A DNA stretch of 36,764 nt from Methanobacteriota archaeon (GTDB taxonomy: Archaea; Thermoplasmatota; E2; DHVEG-1). This document shows, piece after piece, positions 22,287 through 29,968 of the stretch. The notes beneath the pieces were generated by a model. That model had not been told where the DNA came from and searched no databases. It saw nothing but the letters and a program-made list of their open reading frames with translations. Position 1 is the first letter of the stretch; each line of letters opens with the position of its first letter. The position numbers and the translations under genes are program-made. The DNA lies in contig CAIRCU010000055.1 of the NCBI GenBank assembly GCA_903877165.1, positions 1 through 36,764 on the forward strand, given 5' to 3'.

Positions 22287-23720
22287 ATGAATTCACGAAA
22301 AAAACTCATAGGCACCCTCTCTTTATGCACGCTACTCCTTCTGACCACCACCAGCGTTATCCGCGCGGACGACAGCACTGGCTCCTCCGGTGGCGTCGCC
22401 TCGTCCTCAGGCGTCTGGTCCCCAGACCTAGGGCACTTCACCTACGCTGACGGATCCGTGGTCGGCACAAACTGCCATTTCACCATCGACCCGGATACCG
22501 GCACCATCACGGACTACACGGTGCGACTCACCCGGTACTTCGAAACCTTCAACCCGCCCGTGCCTGTGCTGCCCCCGGATAAAGGCAACGACACGATAAC
22601 TCACCCGACCCCCTCCAACATCACCGAATCCTCAACCCCGGAGCAAGCCCCTGAGATCATCAACGCCACCATTTTTTCCTCGGTAGCTATCGATGACTTC
22701 TCAGCCGTCGGCGAACCGGCCGCCTACGCGAACTTCTTCACCGTCCACGGCACCGATGCCCTGATGATGTTCTATGATTATGAAGGCGGAAACGCGAACT
22801 ACTACGCCGGAGCGCACAGCATACACGTCACCTTCACCGTACCACAGGGAACCAACATCACCCCGGAGATGGACAGCTACTCGGTCCCTAACGAAAAAGG
22901 CGTTGATTACCAATCGACACCGGGAGGATTATCCTGGCACAGCATCCAGCTTACCACGGACGACGTCGTCACCAGCATTACGATTACCAACGGAGAGATT
23001 TCCACCACAGGTCAGATGATCAAGGTCACCCTTGAACCGTACGGATCCCTCAGTTCTTACTCCTGGGTCCAGTACCCCGCCCCCAAGGTCGTCGACGACT
23101 ATTGGTACAACGACCTTAACATCTCAAAGGACAAGACCGTAATCGAAAACGCCAAGGACACCGGAGTTATCCCCGCAGAAGGCTGGTGCACTGGGCTTGT
23201 CACCAACAACAGTCGTCTGAACAACGGTAAAGAGTCCACCGTTCCCACCGTCGCCCCAATCACGAATTCCAATTACTACCGCTATAACGACCCGTCCTTC
23301 AACATGAGCTTCAATACCATCGATAAGAACAACGTCGATGTGGTCGTCAACTCCGAAATCCCAACGGGCAGGATCGTCATCATCAACCTGCAGCGAAACG
23401 TGTTGAATGCCACATCCATCAGCGACCTCCTCGTCAGCATCGACAGCGCAGGAGTCTCCTCCGTCGCAAGTCTTGAGGACCTCATGACCAAGGTCGAAGC
23501 CAAGGACACCACGGGTGCTTACTACGCCCTCATGGGAGAGCACCTCGTCTCCGTGTTCGTCTACATCCCCCACTTCTCCACGCACACGATCTCAATCAAG
23601 TCCCTGGTGTCGCCCATCCCAGCGTTGACGTCCGGAGCCGCACCGATTGTTCTGTCCGTCGCGTTCCTCGCCGCAATCGTGGTCGGACTCATCCTCCAGC
23701 GACGGAAGCCCTACGAGTAG
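22287..23720 (+). CDS. Membrane-anchored surface protein of unknown function
   Basis: A 477-residue exported protein: signal peptide (MNSRKKLIGTLSLCTLLLL, cleavage near IRA-DD), a Ser/Gly-rich linker, then a beta-rich ectodomain and a single C-terminal helix (about 450-470) with a basic stop RRKPYE inside the cell. The ectodomain includes aromatic-rich parts (TVHGTDALMMFYDYEGGNAN) and a last unit near 370-440 (GRIVIINLQRNVLNATSI, LVSVFVYIPHFSTHTISI). I do not recognise an enzyme motif. Start chosen at 22287 because GTGAT lies just upstream; 22281 is also possible. The tandem operator in front and the membrane and regulator genes behind suggest a regulated cell-surface component. Confidence 0.78.
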   Translation: MNSRKKLIGTLSLCTLLLLTTTSVIRADDSTGSSGGVASSSGVWSPDLGHFTYADGSVVGTNCHFTIDPDTGTITDYTVRLTRYFETFNPPVPVLPPDKGNDTITHPTPSNITESSTPEQAPEIINATIFSSVAIDDFSAVGEPAAYANFFTVHGTDALMMFYDYEGGNANYYAGAHSIHVTFTVPQGTNITPEMDSYSVPNEKGVDYQSTPGGLSWHSIQLTTDDVVTSITITNGEISTTGQMIKVTLEPYGSLSSYSWVQYPAPKVVDDYWYNDLNISKDKTVIENAKDTGVIPAEGWCTGLVTNNSRLNNGKESTVPTVAPITNSNYYRYNDPSFNMSFNTIDKNNVDVVVNSEIPTGRIVIINLQRNVLNATSISDLLVSIDSAGVSSVASLEDLMTKVEAKDTTGAYYALMGEHLVSVFVYIPHFSTHTISIKSLVSPIPALTSGAAPIVLSVAFLAAIVVGLILQRRKPYE

Positions 23721-23815
23721 GAGCCTCCCCAGGCCTCCTACTCCCCCCTCCCCCAGGGGGACAATGAAAACTACTAAAGGCGACAACAACTACTCCTCCC
23801 CAGACGTGACTAGGT

Positions 23816-24082
23816 ATGAACGACCTTGAGATCTTCCTGCGGCTCTCCTTCGCTGGATTGTCCATTATCCTCACCGGTATCTCGCTAGCCTCCTACGCGA
23901 AGGTTTGGGAGGGCAAGCTCGCGCTCGCCTCCCTTGGATTCTGCCTCTTCGCTGTCGAAGGATCCTTGCTTGCCTTGGGTGTGTTCCTACCGGCGGTCGA
24001 GGCCTTGAATTCCATGATGCTTCTGGTCGGTGTGGTGCTGGTCGCCTTGATTTTCTTCTACCTTTCGATTCTGAAGCGATAG
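23816..24082 (+). CDS. Small three-helix membrane protein
   Basis: An 88-residue, almost wholly hydrophobic protein with three predicted transmembrane helices (about 7-28, 34-57 and 62-84) separated by very short loops (YAKVWEGKL, LPAVEALNS), ending in LKR. No catalytic motif. It lies 95 bp after the surface protein and 10 bp before the winged-helix regulator. Small membrane proteins of this kind are often found beside winged-helix genes in archaea, and a sensor or regulator-tethering role is a reasonable inference. The 95-bp gap contains CCCCCAGGGGG and a weak TATA-like CTACTAAAGG, so some independent transcription is possible. Confidence 0.72.
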   Translation: MNDLEIFLRLSFAGLSIILTGISLASYAKVWEGKLALASLGFCLFAVEGSLLALGVFLPAVEALNSMMLLVGVVLVALIFFYLSILKR

Positions 24083-24092
24083 GGTGCATCCA

Positions 24093-24611
24093 ATGGACCA
24101 TGAGGCCCTCAACCTATCCCGACGGAAACTGATTTTCAACTATATCAGCCAGTATCCCGGGACCTACCTGCGGGAGATGGAGAAGATCTTGTCCCTGTCG
24201 ATAGGGGATCTGCAGTACCACCTCCAGCAGTTGGAGAAGGCTGAGCTGATCGCAGCGCATGATGACGGGCGGCGCAAGCGCTACTTCGCCCGTGACGTGT
24301 GCATCCCGGACAGAGAGGTGCTCTCGGTGATTCAGCTGCGGACGCCGCGGCATATCGTCCTCTTCCTCCTTGATCATCCCAATGCGCGGTTCCGGGAGAT
24401 CCTTGGGGAGTTCCGGTTCACGAAGGGCGCCTTGTCCTTTCATCTCAAGAAACTCACCCAGGCTGAGATCATCACGTCTGTGAAAATCGAGACCGAGGTT
24501 TGTTATCGGGTGAAGGATGAGTTGAGGATTCGTCAGGTCCTGGTGACGTACCGCGCTGGTTTCCTGGATGAGGCGGTCAGCGGGTTCGTTGACCTCTGGA
24601 CAAGGGTGTAA
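24093..24611 (+). CDS. Tandem winged-helix transcription regulator
   Basis: A 172-residue DNA-binding protein made of two winged helix-turn-helix units. Unit 1 is at about 10-70 (LIFNYISQYPGTYLREMEKI, LQYHLQQLEKAELIAAHDD, KRYFARD). Unit 2 is at about 83-145 (PRHIVLFLLDHPNARFREIL, LSFHLKKLTQAEIITSV). The layout matches archaeal ArsR-like tandem regulators with no ligand domain. The ATG at 24093 has AGGGTG about eight bases upstream; a GTG at 24084 is the alternative. It most likely controls its own cassette through the tandem repeat at 22200-22241, but that is inference from proximity. Confidence 0.85.
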   Translation: MDHEALNLSRRKLIFNYISQYPGTYLREMEKILSLSIGDLQYHLQQLEKAELIAAHDDGRRKRYFARDVCIPDREVLSVIQLRTPRHIVLFLLDHPNARFREILGEFRFTKGALSFHLKKLTQAEIITSVKIETEVCYRVKDELRIRQVLVTYRAGFLDEAVSGFVDLWTRV

Positions 24612-24661
24612 GGAATCTAGAATCAAGGCTACCCTGGCTTCTGTGCTGGAATCTCCTGGTG

Positions 24662-25462
24662 TCAGAAGGCATCGATGACCCGGATTCCGATGTCTTTTCC
24701 ACATTTGAGGATATGCTGCCGTAAGGGCTGAAAATAGGTCGCCCCCGGTAATAACGCGTGTTGAAATGCCGCGTTCAGTTCGGGAGTCTTGGTTAATCGG
24801 GCGGCGATTTCCGCGGAGATGCCGGGTTTGAGGTTTAACTTATCCACCCAAACCTCTGAGATATCCAGGAGGCGAAATGCGTCAAAGAGTCTCGAGAGAT
24901 CCTCCGTGGTCGTCGTTGGATACAGCGGGCCGAGGAACACCGAGGTCGGGATTCCAGCATCGATCAGGGTTTTAAGCGTAGTGATCCTCTCTTGGATCGG
25001 TGATGCCCCCGGCTCCAGTAACTTCCGTTCATCGTCATGGAGGGTCGTGATCGTCATCATGACCTGCGCGTTCCGCAGTGTGGAAATGAGATCGAGGTCG
25101 CGGGTGACTAGCGATGACTTCGTCTGAATATGGACCGGGAACTCCGTGTCCAGGAATTGCTCGAGACACCGACGAGACAGCTTGTAGTCATGCTCTATTG
25201 GTTGGTACGGGTCCGTAACCGTCGAGAAGCCGACGACGCCGGGTTTCTTCCGCGGTAGCTCCCTGGCAAGGACTGTAGCGATGTTCTCCTTAGCCTCGAT
25301 GCGAGTCCCCCACTCTCTACGGGGGAGTCGAAGAATGCAGGGCGCGTAGCAGTATGCGCAGTCATGCCCGCAGCCGCGATACGGGTTCAACGAATACTCC
25401 AATCCTGGCAGTGACGTGCTCGAAAGCGCAGACTTACATGACATAAGCTGCACTTGGCTCAT
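24662..25462 (-). CDS. Radical SAM protein of the spore photoproduct lyase (SPL) family
   Basis: A 266-residue radical SAM enzyme. The cluster motif is Cys31-x3-Cys35-x2-Cys38 in YSLNPYRGCGHDCAYCYAP, the form seen in the SPL-like / Rv2578c-like group. VVGFSTVTDPYQPIE and FPVHIQTKSSLVTRDLDLI follow, typical of the partial TIM barrel. No extra iron-sulfur domain is evident. The ATG overlaps the nreA stop as ATGA, with GGAGGA six bases upstream, so the two are translationally coupled. True spore photoproduct lyases repair a UV lesion. Members of this wider group are mostly uncharacterised, so direct DNA repair is an inference from the partner gene. Confidence 0.88.
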   Translation of the reverse strand: MSQVQLMSCKSALSSTSLPGLEYSLNPYRGCGHDCAYCYAPCILRLPRREWGTRIEAKENIATVLARELPRKKPGVVGFSTVTDPYQPIEHDYKLSRRCLEQFLDTEFPVHIQTKSSLVTRDLDLISTLRNAQVMMTITTLHDDERKLLEPGASPIQERITTLKTLIDAGIPTSVFLGPLYPTTTTEDLSRLFDAFRLLDISEVWVDKLNLKPGISAEIAARLTKTPELNAAFQHALLPGATYFQPLRQHILKCGKDIGIRVIDAF

Positions 25463-26733
25463 ACGAAATCCTCCAGGCGACGCTGGTACAGCTGGTTCTT
25501 CAGCACTGCGCTGGTGCGGATCCACCGCTGCAGTGGGATGTCGAAGAACCCCTGGATGTGGACGAGTGCTTGTTGGAGCGTCTCGAACTTCTCGTACGAC
25601 TGTGTGAGCGCGTAGCGCACGCTCTCCCGCACGTTCCACACCCCTATAGGCATGATGTACCCCGGGTGCGCTTCGCGCATGATGACGGCCCCGGCCTGCC
25701 GCCGCTCCTTGCTCAGCAGCTCGTTGGTCGCAAGCCTCGCCGCGTAGTAGCAGCCGCCGATCTCTGCGTACGTCGTCCGGCCGTCGTAGAACTCATGGCT
25801 GCTGAAAATAGAGATCTCGTTACCGTACGGGTTCCAGGTGGTCTTGGGGTACCAGGCTTCGATGAGCTCGTACTGCCATTCAGTAGGCGTAAGCAGGATG
25901 ACCCAGCGGTTGTCGTACTGGTTGTGGTAGTAGACGCGGTACTCGTTGATGACCGGGTAGGTCTTCGTGTTCTTCAAGAGCTCAAGCCCCAGGGTCGAGT
26001 CCACAGCCGTGATGCTCCAGCGCGTCGGCACGAACCGTCGGCGCCGTTTCTCCCCGAATGCCCCGACAGAGAACGCCCGCTGGATCTTGGAGACCTGCGT
26101 GCCGTCCTTATAGATCGAGAGGATGGCCTCACGTGCCTTGAGATCCGTGTCGTAATACGCCTTCTCGATGCGCTGGTCGTACTTCGGGTTCGTGATATCC
26201 AAAGCGGAGATCGGGGCGGAGGGTCCATGCGGCTGGACCTCATCGTAGAACGCGATCCTGCCGTACGGTTTCTTGTCGAACCAGGCTTCGGCATACACCG
26301 AGTTCTTGGACAAGCCAAGCTCCCTGGTGTACTGGACGACTTTATGCGAGTTCTCCACGTCTGTGGCATCGACGAAGAACTTACCGCGGACGAGCTGGGA
26401 GCGGAAGTCCACGATCTCCTCAAGGCTCTTTGGCAGCCAGAGCTCCGGGGTGTCGATGACCGTGGTGTCACCCATTGTCGGGGGAATCATGGGTCCGATG
26501 GTTATCTTGGGGTAGCCGAACCGACCGACAAAGACGCTGGGTGGCGAGGCACCGCCGAGGTGCGTGGTGTCAAGCAGGGGTTTGACCTTGGATTTGGAGA
26601 AGAAGCGGACCATGACCGGACAGCGGTCCTTTCCGCAGAGGAACTTGGTGCCGCGGCACAACCCGCAGAGGTTGGGTGACGCTGCCTTCTCTTTCTTCAG
26701 AATAGTCTTCTGGTGGGTTGTTACCTGTTCCAT
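25459..26733 (-). CDS. nreA: NreA-family DNA repair protein
   Basis: Archaeal Nre protein of 424 residues. The N-terminal zinc-finger-like Cys23-x2-Cys26 and Cys33-x4-Cys38 (LCGLCRGTKFLCGKDRCPV) is followed by the conserved body (SPPSVFVGRFGYPKI, IGPMIPPTMGDT). The last residues QRRLEDFV resemble a PCNA-interacting motif (Q-x2-L-x2-F-V). Family knowledge: NreA in Haloferax is needed for resistance to mitomycin C-type damage and carries such a PIP motif. Start at the ATG ending at 26733, with a TATA box about 30 bp upstream and GGGGGAG just ahead of it. It leads the two-gene unit with the radical SAM gene. Confidence 0.93.
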   Translation of the reverse strand: MEQVTTHQKTILKKEKAASPNLCGLCRGTKFLCGKDRCPVMVRFFSKSKVKPLLDTTHLGGASPPSVFVGRFGYPKITIGPMIPPTMGDTTVIDTPELWLPKSLEEIVDFRSQLVRGKFFVDATDVENSHKVVQYTRELGLSKNSVYAEAWFDKKPYGRIAFYDEVQPHGPSAPISALDITNPKYDQRIEKAYYDTDLKAREAILSIYKDGTQVSKIQRAFSVGAFGEKRRRRFVPTRWSITAVDSTLGLELLKNTKTYPVINEYRVYYHNQYDNRWVILLTPTEWQYELIEAWYPKTTWNPYGNEISIFSSHEFYDGRTTYAEIGGCYYAARLATNELLSKERRQAGAVIMREAHPGYIMPIGVWNVRESVRYALTQSYEKFETLQQALVHIQGFFDIPLQRWIRTSAVLKNQLYQRRLEDFV

Positions 26734-26755
26734 CTCCCCCTCTGCGAAGGTGTTG

Positions 26756-26769
26756 GTTCTTTTTAAATC
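26756..26769 (-). promoter_or_regulatory. TATA box of the nreA unit
   Basis: Minus strand GATTTAAAAAGAAC, centred about 30 bp before the nreA ATG, predicts a leader of only a few bases. It sits in the 63-bp gap after the Toprim gene, so nreA is not part of the NAC operon. Confidence 0.55.
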
Positions 26770-26796
26770 TCAGCATGGGTGGTGAAAGTATTTGCC

Positions 26797-27192
26797 TCAG
26801 AGCTGTGCGAGCGCCTTGATCTTCAGGGTGGTCATCCAGGCTGGGAGGCTTTCGACGGTGCGGACGGAGGAGCGGGTGGCGAAGACATCGCGGTATTTGG
26901 TGATGCAGCGGACGCGGTTCTCAAGGTTGCGTTTGAGGCTGTAGTGCAGTCTGCCGCCGCTGCGATCCCAGTCGGTGAGCAGAATAACGGTCTGATGCCG
27001 GCTGCTGATCATGTCACAGAAGTTCGCGGTGGATAGACCCTGGTTGTACTGGATGATGGCGCCGGTGAGGTTGAGCTGTCTGAGGGCTTGGACGTCGCGG
27101 TCGCCTTCGACGATGACCGGGATATCCTCGTTATCCGCGATGAGCTCTGAGATGGCTGTTTCGAGTTCGTCAAGGGTCTCTTGGTAGTTCAT
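26797..27192 (-). CDS. Small Toprim-domain protein
   Basis: A 131-residue protein that is essentially one Toprim fold: the Glu motif VIVEGDRD at 26-33 and the Asp motif LLTDWDRSGG at 71-80. Both metal-binding positions are kept. A C-terminal helical part follows. Toprim domains occur in primases, topoisomerases, RNase M5-type maturases and OLD nucleases. This stand-alone archaeal form has no assigned reaction. Its start lies 23 bp inside the end of the DUF167 gene, so they are co-transcribed. It closes the operon NAC - DUF167 - Toprim, which hints at an RNA or translation role. Confidence 0.82.
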   Translation of the reverse strand: MNYQETLDELETAISELIADNEDIPVIVEGDRDVQALRQLNLTGAIIQYNQGLSTANFCDMISSRHQTVILLTDWDRSGGRLHYSLKRNLENRVRCITKYRDVFATRSSVRTVESLPAWMTTLKIKALAQL

Positions 27193-27502
27193 AGCCAGCG
27201 TCCTTAAGTTTCTTCAGGATCTGAGGTTCAGTGATGTGCTGAAGAAGCACGGTCTTTTCCCTAGAAGACTCACCACTGGTGATTCTTAAATCTTGCGGTC
27301 GGAGGTGGAAGAAACCAGCCAACACACGGAGGAGCTCCTCATTGGCCTTGTTCTCCTGGGCCGGGGCGTGGAGTCGGGCCTCAAGCGCCTGACGCCACTC
27401 GTTGAATCCCGCGGGAAAAAGGGTCTGGGTTGCACCGGGTGTCACATGAATATGCAGAAGGATGCCGTCTGACGAGCGGGTGAGCACGCGAGCTGGTGGC
27501 AT
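27170..27502 (-). CDS. DUF167 (YggU-like) protein
   Basis: A 110-residue protein with the DUF167 pattern: LLHIHVTPGATQT near the start, RLHAPAQENKANEELLRVLAGFF in the middle and ITSGESSREKTVLL near the end. The family is widespread in all domains and its function is unknown. It starts 16 bases after the NAC stop and overlaps the Toprim gene by 23 bases, so the three make one transcript. Confidence 0.9.
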   Translation of the reverse strand: MPPARVLTRSSDGILLHIHVTPGATQTLFPAGFNEWRQALEARLHAPAQENKANEELLRVLAGFFHLRPQDLRITSGESSREKTVLLQHITEPQILKKLKDAGYELPRDP

Positions 27503-27518
27503 AGCCTCAAACGAAGGG

Positions 27519-27857
27519 TTACCCGGACAGCTTCAGGATTGCTTCGGCGATATCCCCGTTCGTCTCCTTCAACGCCTTGCGTGCCTCGTCGGCGGACTTG
27601 CCGGTCTGCTCCATGACCAGCTTCACATCGTTGTTCAGCGTGTCTTCCTGCAGGGATTTGACGGTCGGCTCTCCGATGATCTGATAGGTCTTCTGGCCCT
27701 GCGCCTCCATCAGTGACACCTCCGCATCCTCAAAAACGTACTCCTTGGTGTCCGTCTGGATGATGACCTTCTTGACGTGCTCGATGGTCTTGACGTTGAT
27801 CCCCATGCGGCGCATCATCTGGTTCAGCTGTCGGGGGTTGATCCGGCCAGGCATCAT
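27519..27857 (-). CDS. nac: Nascent polypeptide-associated complex protein
   Basis: Archaeal homodimeric NAC, a ribosome-bound chaperone that contacts emerging chains, 112 residues. A basic N-terminus (MMPGRINPRQLNQMMRRMG) is followed by the NAC beta-barrel (KKVIIQTDTKEYVFEDAEV, GQKTYQIIGEP) and a C-terminal UBA domain (KLVMEQTGKSADEARKALKE). Full length. Two adjacent ATG codons could each be the start (27857 or 27854). GAGAGGA lies eight bases upstream. It shares a TATA-rich region with the divergent nnr gene. Confidence 0.95.
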   Translation of the reverse strand: MMPGRINPRQLNQMMRRMGINVKTIEHVKKVIIQTDTKEYVFEDAEVSLMEAQGQKTYQIIGEPTVKSLQEDTLNNDVKLVMEQTGKSADEARKALKETNGDIAEAILKLSG

Positions 27858-27881
27858 AGAAAATTCCTCTCAATTCGACAC

Positions 27882-27888
27882 ATATATA
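27882..27888. promoter_or_regulatory. Shared symmetrical TATA box between nac and nnr
   Basis: ATATATA is the only TATA-like element in the 58 bp between the divergent starts. It lies 25 bp from the nac ATG and 28 bp from the nnr ATG. The sequence is close to its own complement, so it could direct both short-leader transcripts. Confidence 0.55.
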
Positions 27889-27915
27889 GACCTTGAGCTG
27901 TTTAACATTTTTGGT

Positions 27916-29364
27916 ATGTTAACGCCACGCGACGTCCAGATCCTTGACCAGAACGCAGACTTCCTCGGGGTTCCCACAGGTGACCTCATGCACAACGCGG
28001 GACAAGCGGTCGCCGAGTACGTTAAGACTACGTTTCCCAAGGCGCGGAAAATACTGGTCGTCTGCGGCCCAGGCAACAACGGCGGCGACGGCTTCGTCGT
28101 CGCACGACTCCTCACCGACCATCATAAAGTCACCGTCCTGCCCCTTCTCGTCGACAAACAGAGGCCGCTTTCCAGAGCAAACTACGACAAGCTCACTCGC
28201 AGTTCCGCCACGATCATCAAGAACCCCTCGGTCCTCGACTCGCTTATTAAAGACGCAGACGTCGTCATCGATGCGATGCTCGGCATCGGACTTGCTGGTG
28301 ACTTACGTGAGCCTTTCGCCACGGCCGTAAAGACCATCAACGCGGCACGGCACCCCGCCGTTGTCTCCATCGACGTCCCCAGCGGCCTGGGAACCTCCAT
28401 GGCGGTAGCAGCGCGCGCGACCGTCACCTTCCACGAGGCCAAAGAAGGGATGACGTCGAAGAACAGCGGGATCATCCATGTCGCAGACATCGGGATCCCG
28501 GTGGATGCGAAAACCTACGTCGGACCCGGTGACCTCACCGTGTACTACCCCCGCCCCGATTCAAGCTCGCATAAAGGACAAAACGGCATGGTGCTGGTGA
28601 TCGGGGGCGGACCCTGCACGGGTGCCCCTGCTCTTGCTGGGCTCGCCGCACTGCGGACGGGAGCCGATCTCGTGTTCGTTGCCACCCCGAAGCGGTCATG
28701 GCAGGTAGTCTCTTCTTACTCCCCGAACCTGATCGTCCACGACCTTTGCGCTGATATGCTCGTCCCCGAGGATTTCCCCTTGATTACCCATCTGCTGTCG
28801 AAGGTGGACTCGGTGATTCTCGGCCCGGGACTTGGAACGCATCCCCGCACCACTGAAGCGATCGGCGTGTTCCTCCAGGAATTATATACACATAATCTCC
28901 CAATGGTGGTCGACGCTGACGCGATTGCGGGGGTTAGGAGCAATCCGCCGTCGTCTCAGCATTGTCCGATCGTGGTGACACCCCATGCCGGTGAGTTCAC
29001 GAAGCTCACCGGTGAGATGCTCCCAGATGATATCCCTGGTCGCATGGAACTGGTGCAGGTACAGGCGAAGAAACTGGGCATCACGATCTGCTTGAAGGGA
29101 CCAACCGACATCGTCAGTGACGGTACTGCCACGAAGCTGAACCGGATCCACAACGTCGGGATGAGCGTGGGCGGCACCGGTGACGTCCTCACCGGCATCA
29201 TCGGCGCGCTGCTTTCAAAGCACGTCCCTCCATTCGAGGCATCCCGCGCCGGCTTGTTTTTGAACGGCGCCGCGGGCAACGAGGTGTTCGCGAAGAAATC
29301 CTACGGACTTCTCGCGACCGATCTCATCGCTGAGATCCCGACGGTCCTGCGCAAGTACCTCTAG
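27916..29364 (+). CDS. nnr: Bifunctional NAD(P)H-hydrate repair enzyme Nnr
   Basis: Repairs hydrated NADH and NADPH: an N-terminal epimerase (YjeF_N, about 1-210) and a C-terminal ADP-dependent dehydratase (about 220-482). Epimerase motifs are VCGPGNNGGDGFVVARL and SIDVPSGLG. Dehydratase motifs are SHKGQNGMVLVIGGG, LGPGLGTHPRT, PHAGEFTKLTG and GGTGDVLTGIIGALL. Length of 482 is normal for the fused form. I place the start at the ATG at 27916 (MLTPRDVQILDQN); the frame is open further upstream, but that part overlaps the nac gene and has no family match. The transcript is probably leaderless from the shared TATA box. Confidence 0.95.
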   Translation: MLTPRDVQILDQNADFLGVPTGDLMHNAGQAVAEYVKTTFPKARKILVVCGPGNNGGDGFVVARLLTDHHKVTVLPLLVDKQRPLSRANYDKLTRSSATIIKNPSVLDSLIKDADVVIDAMLGIGLAGDLREPFATAVKTINAARHPAVVSIDVPSGLGTSMAVAARATVTFHEAKEGMTSKNSGIIHVADIGIPVDAKTYVGPGDLTVYYPRPDSSSHKGQNGMVLVIGGGPCTGAPALAGLAALRTGADLVFVATPKRSWQVVSSYSPNLIVHDLCADMLVPEDFPLITHLLSKVDSVILGPGLGTHPRTTEAIGVFLQELYTHNLPMVVDADAIAGVRSNPPSSQHCPIVVTPHAGEFTKLTGEMLPDDIPGRMELVQVQAKKLGITICLKGPTDIVSDGTATKLNRIHNVGMSVGGTGDVLTGIIGALLSKHVPPFEASRAGLFLNGAAGNEVFAKKSYGLLATDLIAEIPTVLRKYL

Positions 29365-29502
29365 GACTCGCTGCTCGGTGAAAACAAAGCTCCTTTCTAG
29401 ACGGTAACGGAGATTTTTGAGGATTTAGCCGCGTGGAACCCCTGATGTCCTAATGCATCGTGGTTTATCGTCTAAGAGGCACGAAGGAACTCCGGGTTTG
29501 TT

Positions 29503-29805
29503 TCACTGCTTCCAGATTGGAGTGACTGGGAGGTGCTCGATGAGGTCGCTTGCCATCTGGAACAACACCCACGCGGTGAATGCAGAGTCCTGCGCCTCGG
29601 GGGCGGACAAAGCGCTGTTCACTTTTTCTTTAATCTCAGCTTCCAGCTGCCCTGGGTTCTCAGGCCATTCCGAATAGAGGTATTGTTTCATCCAGGCCGC
29701 GGTCTCGTCGATACGTCCCTGCTTCTCCTGCGCGATCTTTTTAAAAGCCTTCTCCGTCGTCTTCACATACCCACTAAGGTCAGTTCGCTCTCTCATGCAC
29801 ACCAT
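29503..29805 (-). CDS. Small helical protein of unknown function
   Basis: A soluble, mostly alpha-helical protein of 100 residues (RTDLSGYVKTTEKAFKKIAQ, DETAAWMKQYLYSEWPEN, LEAEIKEKVNSALSAPEAQD), ending HLPVTPIWKQ. I do not recognise a family. Coding is supported by GC-rich third positions, a TATA-like TTTTATCC about 30 bp before the ATG at 29805, and GAGGC just before that ATG. An ATG three codons later is the alternative. The 138 bp between it and nnr hold no gene. Confidence 0.62.
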   Translation of the reverse strand: MVCMRERTDLSGYVKTTEKAFKKIAQEKQGRIDETAAWMKQYLYSEWPENPGQLEAEIKEKVNSALSAPEAQDSAFTAWVLFQMASDLIEHLPVTPIWKQ

Positions 29806-29968
29806 CCTTGCCTCTCTACATCGCCTCGGGGGATAAAACGTTTTTCTTCGAACCTCTACGAGGGAGACGTACGTCACAGACCGAAACCTTCAAATCCGCA
29901 TCCCATCTGGCATCACTGCAAAGACACTGCGCGCTGTCTAGAAAACAATATGACATGGAAGGACACCT

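Noticed and set aside
25558-26679. Open plus-strand frame of about 370 codons opposite nreA
   Set aside because: Composition is dominated by Arg, Val, Asp and Leu as expected of an antisense shadow. No promoter or ribosome-binding site precedes it, and nreA is clear on the other strand.
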